The translations under genes and the position numbers were made by a program. The notes under the pieces are model-generated. The model was not told the DNA's origin. It made no database searches and saw only the letters and a list, made by a program, of their open reading frames with translations. From contig NZ_JASKLS010000001.1 in NCBI RefSeq assembly GCF_030124375.1, positions 540,526-604,525 on the forward strand: a stretch of 64,000 bases of DNA, written 5' to 3'. The DNA comes from Sinorhizobium sp. 6-70. Its GTDB lineage: Bacteria > Pseudomonadota > Alphaproteobacteria > Rhizobiales > Rhizobiaceae. This document shows positions 58,902-64,000 of the stretch, piece by piece; the stretch's first letter is position 1, and each line of letters opens with the position of its first letter.

Positions 58902-59516
58902 TCACTCAAACGGAGCACCGCCCTCCCCATATTCGCGCAGGCCCTTGTCGAAGAGGAGCGCATTCAGCCCGCGCCTCAGCCATGCGAGTTGCGGCCCCGG
59001 CATCAGCCTGAGGCCCTCATAGTCCATGACGCAGACATTGAAGACCGTGGTTTTGACCTGCCGCCCTTCCGCGCACCCGGAAAGCACGCCGTCGAGCCGC
59101 ATCATCCGGTCGGCGGCCTTCAGCACCGTGCGGGCCCGCTCCTCGGTCGTCTCGCCCGGATGTCCCGCCACGCGGTCGAGCGCCTGGGCGCGCACGCTGG
59201 GATAAGGGATGCCGTTCAGGTGATAGTAGCGCGCCATCGCGATCGCATAGTCGTCGCCGGCCTCACGCTGCTCGGCGGTGATGCGCCCGTCGAGGAACAG
59301 GCGGCCGAGTGTGTAGCCGGCGAAGGCGCTCGTCGTGTCCAGCCCATGCATGCGCTTGCGCGCGGCGAGCGCCACCGCGATCGCTTGCCTCTCGCTCTCC
59401 TTTTTCGACCATTCCGGCCGGATCTTGCCGCAGGCGAAGCGCTCGGCATTCACCTTGCGCGGGCGTCCAAGCTGGGCCTTGCGCTTTGCACGCAGTTTCT
59501 GGGCTTTGCTCGTCAT
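58902..59516 (-). CDS. Phage-type hypothetical protein, 204 aa
   Basis: A basic protein starting MTSKAQKLRAKRKAQLGRPRK, with helical repeats in the middle (GYTLGRLFLDGRITAEQREAGDDYAIAMARYYHLNG) and a conserved end (PQLAWLRRGLNALLFDKGLREYG). No domain recognised. It lies downstream of the DnaA-domain gene in the same direction, typical of rhizobial prophage early regions. Its 3' end has been copied twice into the repeats downstream. Confidence 0.65.
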   Translation of the reverse strand: MTSKAQKLRAKRKAQLGRPRKVNAERFACGKIRPEWSKKESERQAIAVALAARKRMHGLDTTSAFAGYTLGRLFLDGRITAEQREAGDDYAIAMARYYHLNGIPYPSVRAQALDRVAGHPGETTEERARTVLKAADRMMRLDGVLSGCAEGRQVKTTVFNVCVMDYEGLRLMPGPQLAWLRRGLNALLFDKGLREYGEGGAPFE

Positions 59517-59526
59517 TTTCGGGTCC

Positions 59527-59660
59527 TTTCACAAGCGGGGTAGGAAAAGTGTGTGCGGTTTTCCGTCCACCCCCGCGCCAGCAAAGAAGCGGGGTAGGAA
59601 AAGTGTGAAGCGGTCTTCCGTCTGACCCCGCGCCAGCAAAGAAGCGGGGTGGGAAAAGTG
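59527..59660 (+). repeat. Three tandem hairpin repeats (ggaaaagtgtg...gcggttttcc)
   Basis: Units start at aagcggggtaggaaaagtgt near 59534, 59588 and 59642. Each continues gcggttttccgtccaccccc or a close variant. Same family as 52864-53030, in the reverse orientation. Confidence 0.85.
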
Positions 59661-59765
59661 TGTGCGGTCGTCGCCCGGTCGCGGTCGGAGAGCATGAATC
59701 GATTTCTCCGAAATCGCGCGCAAACGCTTGAAATGCTTGCACCAAACACCAGCGCCATAACCGGC

Positions 59766-60281
59766 TCAAGCATCCGCCGATCGCCGCTGCACCACACCGA
59801 GCACGGTCGTGTGCTTGCGGTGGAAGATGCGGCCGAGCAGCGGCAGCGAGAGGTCCTTGCGGGCGTCGTAGACCGCCCGCATACAGGCGTGCCTAGGTTC
59901 GACCAGCCTGCGCTCGCGGCGCACGCTGATGATGTCCTCCCAGGTGACACCGGGGAAGCGTTCGAGCACCACCGCAACGATCTCTTCTACCGGCGGCCGG
60001 TCGCCGTCCTCGGCCGCCTCGACCGGCCTTTGCCCGAGCAGCGCCTGTGCCTGGGCAATCAACCGCGCCCCGGCATCGGCAAGTTCCGTCTCGAGCGCCG
60101 CGATCCGCCGCGCCTTCGCCGCATTATCGCCCGCGAGCGCCTGAAGCCGCCTTTCGAGCTCCGCCGCCGCGGCCGCCGAAACAACCGCGTTTGCCGGCCT
60201 GACCAGCCGCTCGCGCACGGCGCTGTAATGCTGAGTGAGCCGCGCCAGTTGCGACTGCGTCCCTTCCAAATGGTTCGTCAC
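59766..60281 (-). CDS. Phage protein with DnaA-type DNA-binding domain
   Basis: A 171-residue protein. The first 90 residues are a coiled coil (LERRLQALAGDNAAKARRIAALETELADAGARLIAQA). The C-terminal part (about 115-168) matches domain IV of DnaA: ISVRRERRLVEPRHACMRAVYDARKDLSLPLLGRIFHRKHTTVLGVVQR, where LGRIFHRKHTTV is the DnaA-box-contacting signature. It lacks the AAA+ domain. It may bind DnaA boxes in phage or host origins and affect replication. Confidence 0.85.
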   Translation of the reverse strand: MTNHLEGTQSQLARLTQHYSAVRERLVRPANAVVSAAAAAELERRLQALAGDNAAKARRIAALETELADAGARLIAQAQALLGQRPVEAAEDGDRPPVEEIVAVVLERFPGVTWEDIISVRRERRLVEPRHACMRAVYDARKDLSLPLLGRIFHRKHTTVLGVVQRRSADA

Positions 60282-61297
60282 TGCTTACTCCTGTTTTCCC
60301 TGCCGGCCTCGTTTCGCGTTTCGGCGCCTCTTGAGGACTCAATCATTTCGCCGGCTAATGTTTTTCAGTTCGGGCTGAACATCATCGGCGCCGTGGATGA
60401 CTCCGTCTGGCCGCAACACAGACGCCACGAAACCGGCGCCACTATCCCGCTCCAACGCAAGATTCTCCCGCGCCCAAGGACTTGCGCGCGCTGGATTCCT
60501 GTGACAGGCACAGGAATGAGGGAGAGCGAGGCTGCGGCTGTGCAAGATCGAGCCAACCGAGGGCGCGGTGGTCGATGCTCCTTGTGTGGCCCCGTCACTC
60601 GTCATGTGTGGCACCTGAACTGCGATAGCCTGCACCTGTCTTGCGCGGCCAACCCAGCACGCCCTCATCCCTGTGCTCGTCACAGGGATCCAGCCACGGC
60701 GCGTCGGCGCCGTGAATGACTCCGTCCGGGCGCAACACGGACGCCGCGAAGCCGGCGCCGCCATCCCGCTCAACGCAAGATTCTCCCGCGCCCAAGGACT
60801 TGGGCGCACTGGATTCCTGTGACAGGCACAGGAATGAGGGAGAGCGAGGCTGACGCTGTGCAAGATCGAGCCAACCGAGGGTGCGGTGGTCGATGCTCCT
60901 TGTGTGGCCCCGTCACTCGTCATGTGTGGCACCTGAACTGCGATAGCCTCCACCTGTCTTGTGCGGCCAACCCAGCACTCCCTCATCCCTGTGCTCGTCA
61001 CAGGGATCCAGCCACGGCGCGCCGGCGCCGTGAATGACTCCGTCCGGGCGCAACACGGACGCTGCGAAAGCGGCGCCACCATCCCGCTCGACGCAAGATT
61101 CCCCCGCGCGCAAGGACTTGGGCGCACTGGATTCCTGTGACGAGCACGGGAGGACGGTGCTATGGCTGAGCAAGATCGAGCCGGGGCATGTTCTGCGGTT
61201 GCTGCTCTCTGTGCAGCCAACCGGGACTCCGCCACCCCTGTGTTCGTCAAAGACATGAGGTTCCAGGTGTGAGCGGCGGCAGCCGCGCGCACCCCCA
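60282..61297. repeat. About 1 kb of long tandem repeats, no gene
   Basis: A unit of about 319 bp is repeated from about 60390: the marker atgactccgtc occurs at 60397, 60716 and 61034. Each unit holds cctgtgacaggcacaggaat and the palindrome family seen at 34650. The long open frames here are repeat artefacts. Confidence 0.85.
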
Positions 61298-61783
61298 TCA
61301 TTGGCCCTGCTCCGGCAGGGGCGGCTCGGCCCGATCCGCGCTTACCTGCCCGCGAAAACGGGCGAGGATCGCCCGTACCCGCGCCTTGCTTTCCGGCGAA
61401 GGCTTGGGCCGCGAAAGCGCCTGCAGGGTCTCCGCCGTCGCCCGCGCCCGGGCCATGTCCTCCCTGGCGCCCAGCGCCTCCTTGCGGGCGAAGGCGGCGA
61501 GTTCTGCCGGCAATGGCATGAAGGCGGGCTTCGCGGTGGCATATTCGCCGCGCTTCAGTTTCACGATCGCCGCCATCAGCCCGCATGCCGGGACGTTCGA
61601 AAGCGCCAGCGTGTATTCGCGCAGGAAATCGGTGGGCGCGATCGCAGCCGGCGCCGCCATGCCGCCGCGCTTCAGCGCGTCCAGGCACTCGGCCACGCGC
61701 TCCGGCGGCGCCGGCCTCTGGCTATCGGCGAGCCTGCCAATCTCTTCGTTCAAGTTCGAAAGTCGTACCGGTAAAGTCGTCAT
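61298..61783 (-). CDS. Hypothetical phage early protein, 161 aa
   Basis: A helical protein starting MTTLPVRLSNLNEEIGRLAD, with ERVAECLDALKRGGMAAP and FLREYTLALSNVPACGLMAAIVKLKRGEY segments and a basic C-terminus (PESKARVRAILARFRG). It overlaps the end of the upstream replication-type gene by 62 bp. No family recognised, but position suggests an early phage gene. Confidence 0.6.
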   Translation of the reverse strand: MTTLPVRLSNLNEEIGRLADSQRPAPPERVAECLDALKRGGMAAPAAIAPTDFLREYTLALSNVPACGLMAAIVKLKRGEYATAKPAFMPLPAELAAFARKEALGAREDMARARATAETLQALSRPKPSPESKARVRAILARFRGQVSADRAEPPLPEQGQ

Positions 61784-62690
61784 TGCCTGCCCGTCCCAAT
61801 GCCCTATCGAGTTCGCGCTGCACCTCGTCCTGGTGCGCCCTGAAATTGCCCTTCCCGCTCGCATCACCCGGCGGCGCCCGCCCGAAAAAGGCCCGCGGCC
61901 GGCCGGCATTGCGGATCCAGTTGCGCCAGGTCGCCTGCCAGTCGAGCTTGCTCGCCTCGCGCCCTGCCTTGGCGCGCCAGTAGTCGCGGAATTTCTCGAA
62001 CTCGGCCTCCGCCTCCGCCCGGCCAAAGCCATTGCCCGCCGCGAAATCCCAGTCGGGCGCGAAAGCGTCGGGCAGCCGCGTCCCCCGCCGCCTTCCCCCG
62101 CTCCGGTTGGCCTCGCCGCGATAGGCCCGCCGATGCCCGGCCTCCCGGTAATCACCGTTGCCATGCCCCATCGGCGGATAGCCATGCCGGCACTCGGCGA
62201 CCGGGCGCTCAGCTTGCGGAGACGCGCTTGGTCGTGGTTCGGCCGGCAAGATTCCGGCGGCATCGTCCCGCTCATCAGAACGCCAAAGACTTGGCCCAGC
62301 GGGACTTTGCCCCGCCTGGCCTGGAGCATTTGAGGCCCGGCGAGTGACGGCCGGCCCGGCGGCTATTGGGTTCGGGGTTGGGTTAATTTCTTTAGGGGGT
62401 GCGGGGGACCTTTCTTTATGGGGAAGGGGGGCGTCACGCTCCGTCACGCGGCTGTCACCGGCCGTCGCGTGACGCGGGCAAGCCTCGCCCTGAACTCCCT
62501 CCGCTTCCTCCCGCGCCAGCCGTTGCCGGCGGCGCTGCTGGCGGGCGCGGTCGGACGCTCGGCGCCGCTCAAGCGCGTCGAGCGCATGCGCCTCGGCGGT
62601 CGAAACCGCCGAAAGGATCATCTCCGGCGTCGCCCCTGCCTCCACCAGCGCCGCCACGATCGCCGAGATCCGCAATGCCGCTTCCCTCAT
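61722..62690 (-). CDS. Phage replication-type protein
   Basis: A 322-residue basic protein. The N-terminus (MREAALRISAIVAALVEAGAT then DALERRRASDRARQQRRRQRLA) may bind DNA. The Pro/Ala-rich middle looks disordered. The C-terminus (LPDAFAPDWDFAAGNGFGRAEAEAEFEKFRDYWRAKAGREASKLDWQATWRNWIRNA) matches the C-terminal part of phage replication-initiator or primosome-type proteins. First accepted leftward gene beyond the repressor operators. Confidence 0.7.
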   Translation of the reverse strand: MREAALRISAIVAALVEAGATPEMILSAVSTAEAHALDALERRRASDRARQQRRRQRLAREEAEGVQGEACPRHATAGDSRVTERDAPLPHKERSPAPPKEINPTPNPIAAGPAVTRRASNAPGQAGQSPAGPSLWRSDERDDAAGILPAEPRPSASPQAERPVAECRHGYPPMGHGNGDYREAGHRRAYRGEANRSGGRRRGTRLPDAFAPDWDFAAGNGFGRAEAEAEFEKFRDYWRAKAGREASKLDWQATWRNWIRNAGRPRAFFGRAPPGDASGKGNFRAHQDEVQRELDRALGRAGNDDFTGTTFELERRDWQARR

Positions 62691-63035
62691 CCTGCCTTCC
62701 GCCTCTCACGAACAGCGCCTTGCCGAACGCCGCTACCGTTTGAATTTCCACCTCACCCCTCGGACCGGCGCGCCGCTCCAGGAGATCACAAGAGATCACG
62801 CAAGCGCGCACCCGACCCGGGCCTGCACGGAATTCCCGTCGCGGCGCCGATTTCGCTGCGCATCCCATCGATGTTCTCGAATTCCCGCAGGCGCCGAACC
62901 GGCCGCAGGACCTCCTCCCTCACCCGCCCGGCCACGGCCGGACGACATTTGGTTCGGGTGCGAAGCCCTGTCGGTTGAGGTCCAGCCGACAGGGCTTCGC
63001 GCTGATCGCCGGGGAGGAGAGCGGCGATCAGTTCC

Positions 63036-63300
63036 TGCGGGGTGCAGGAAAAGTGCGGAGCGGTTTTCCGTTCGCACCCCGCATCCCAAGAACCCCCGGG
63101 GTGCAGGAAAAGTGCGAAGCGGTTTTCCGTCCGCACCCCGCATCCCAAGAACCCCGGGGTGCAGGAAAAGTGCGAAGCGGTTTTCCGTTCGCACCCCGCA
63201 TCCCAAGAACCCCCGGGATGCAGGAAAGGTGCGAAGCGGTTTTCCGTCCGCACCCCGCATCCCCGTCCTCGGGAACGTGCGACGGCGCTTTCCGTTCACA
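63036..63300 (+). repeat. Four to five tandem 58-59-bp hairpin repeats
   Basis: Units with ggtgcaggaaaagtgcg occur at 63041, 63100 and 63158, and a variant gatgcaggaaaggtgcg at 63217. Each continues gcggttttccgt and gcaccccgcatcccaagaac. A diverged fifth unit follows at about 63265. The long frames here are repeat artefacts. Confidence 0.9.
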
Positions 63301-63548
63301 CCCGCACCCCGAGAAACTCGGGCGCGCGGATTTGCGAAGCGGACTTCCGCCTCCACCAGCACCTCAAAAACCGGGAAGATCGTGCGTCGCCCTTCTGCTG
63401 GCCCCGCCCAGTCCCCCGGGGCATCCAAGGGGATGCCCACAAGACTGATCTAGGGCACGGCCGAAGGCTTGAAAGGCGTAAGCCGGACGAAGGTCGGTAA
63501 AATCTTACGCTGCCGCCTCTTCATCCCTGCCTCCGTTGTTCGCGTTTC

Positions 63549-63616
63549 CATGTCGTCATGAATGACACCATTCGTGTTGCCATGTCAACATGATTTGTGT
63601 TATGCATGTCGCTATG
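63549..63616. promoter_or_regulatory. Three operator-like repeats upstream of the phage repressor
   Basis: catgtcgtcatg (63549-63560), catgtcaacatg (63581-63592) and catgtcgctatg (63605-63616) share the palindromic pattern CATGtcnnCATG, spaced 32 and 24 bp apart. They lie between the leftward early genes and the rightward repressor, like the three-site operator regions of lambdoid phages. Confidence 0.65.
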
Positions 63617-63650
63617 TTCCGGACGACGAGCGAGGAATATGTTCCGATCC

Positions 63651-64000
63651 ATGAGCGACAAAGCTGAAAGATTGCGCGAGGCGCGCCGCAAGGCCGGCTA
63701 TCGGTTTGCCTCCGATGCCGCCAACGCGCTTGGCGTCATCGCCTCGACCTATCGCGCCCACGAAAACGGCCAGAACGACTTCGAACTCGCCGAGGCCAAG
63801 TTCTACGGCCGGCGCTTCGATGTCGATCCGCTGTGGCTGCTCGACGGCGATCGGCGGGCGGGCAGCGGCGCCGCGCCCGTGGAGCCCGTGGGCGTCGACG
63901 AGCCGAACGGCACGGATATCACCCCGGTCGTCGGCCAGGGCAAAAAGATCCCCGTCTTCGGCCAGGCCGTCGGCGGAGTGGACGGTGAATTCCTAATGAA
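63651..64000 (+). CDS. Phage repressor with HTH and S24-type peptidase, cut by window edge
   Basis: The visible 116 residues have a helix-turn-helix (AERLREARRKAGYRFASDAANALGVIASTYRAHENG) and a linker, then the start of a LexA/CI-like region (KIPVFGQAVGGVDGEFL). Ala-Gly-type cleavage is expected in this family near AVGG. The start could also be the ATG at 63639 (MFRSMSDK). It would bind the operator array just upstream, keep early genes off and be self-cleaved after DNA damage. Confidence 0.8.
   Translation, partial: MSDKAERLREARRKAGYRFASDAANALGVIASTYRAHENGQNDFELAEAKFYGRRFDVDPLWLLDGDRRAGSGAAPVEPVGVDEPNGTDITPVVGQGKKIPVFGQAVGGVDGEFLM

Noticed and set aside
60339..61688. 449-residue leftward frame over the tandem repeats
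   Set aside because: The internal peptide repeats follow the DNA repeat unit; no domain and no ribosome site.
58081..63300. CRISPR array
   Set aside because: The repeats are tandem without variable spacers of regular size, contain internal palindromes or gene fragments, and no cas gene is present.
62786..63453. Several 155-237-residue frames on both strands
   Set aside because: They arise from the 58-59-bp tandem hairpins, which stay open in many frames.

Overview
The window is GC-rich and reads as a Sinorhizobium/Ensifer-type member of the Rhizobiaceae. The strongest evidence is more than 20 copies or fragments of the mosaic palindrome called RIME (Rhizobium-specific intergenic mosaic element). 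It is supported by BA14K, DUF1127, DUF3309 and DUF6494 proteins, class III cyclase-TolB-TPR proteins and an alpha-r14-type small RNA. No rRNA or tRNA gene was recognised.

Phage genes sit at both ends and all read leftward except the repressor. At the left are a portal protein running off the window (1-866), a terminase large subunit (3194-4636) and a probable small packaging protein (7073-7501). At the right are a tail-duplicated unknown gene (58902-59516), a protein with a DnaA-type DNA-binding domain (59766-60281), two replication-type genes (61298-62690), a three-site operator-like array (63549-63616) and a rightward repressor running off the end (63651). The shared direction would fit one prophage, but about 50 kb of ordinary rhizobial genes lies between the halves, and host-type genes also separate the packaging genes. 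The 5.1 kb at the right end is also crowded with tandem repeats.

From 8.8 to 58.8 kb the content is accessory chromosomal or plasmid type. 10-13 kb holds an RTX calcium-binding protein and very small membrane proteins. 13.6-17 kb holds a cyclase-TolB-TPR protein, an L,D-transpeptidase and an OmpA-type lipoprotein. 17-19.6 kb holds a LacI regulator followed by a translationally coupled fatty-acid-hydroxylase/Rieske-ferredoxin pair. 19.8-23.7 kb holds a Na/Pi symporter, a DUF924 protein and an MFS carrier. 23.9-29.3 kb looks like a metal-stress region: Crp-type regulator with chrA, a divergent periplasmic metal-sensor-like protein, a Met/Cys/His-rich secreted protein and a DUF411 protein. 30-47.7 kb is a run of small detoxification and stress modules. 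Four of these are divergent regulator/target pairs with a visible dyad between them: TetR/GST, TetR/saccharopine-dehydrogenase-like, ArgP-like/LysE and TetR/thioredoxin-reductase-like. 47.7-52 kb holds DUF6494, the small RNA, a methyltransferase, a truncated haemoglobin and a second cyclase-TolB-TPR protein. 52.2-57.8 kb is a cell-envelope group: two BA14K proteins, a DUF1127-like protein, an L,D-transpeptidase, DUF1194 and RlpA.

Points most worth following up are an unidentified 187-nt element closed by a perfect 15-bp inverted repeat beside the terminase (2948-3134), the small RNA at 48027-48142, the operator pairs, a cyclase paralogue lacking its catalytic Asn, a dienelactone-hydrolase-like protein lacking its nucleophile, and the split phage architecture.
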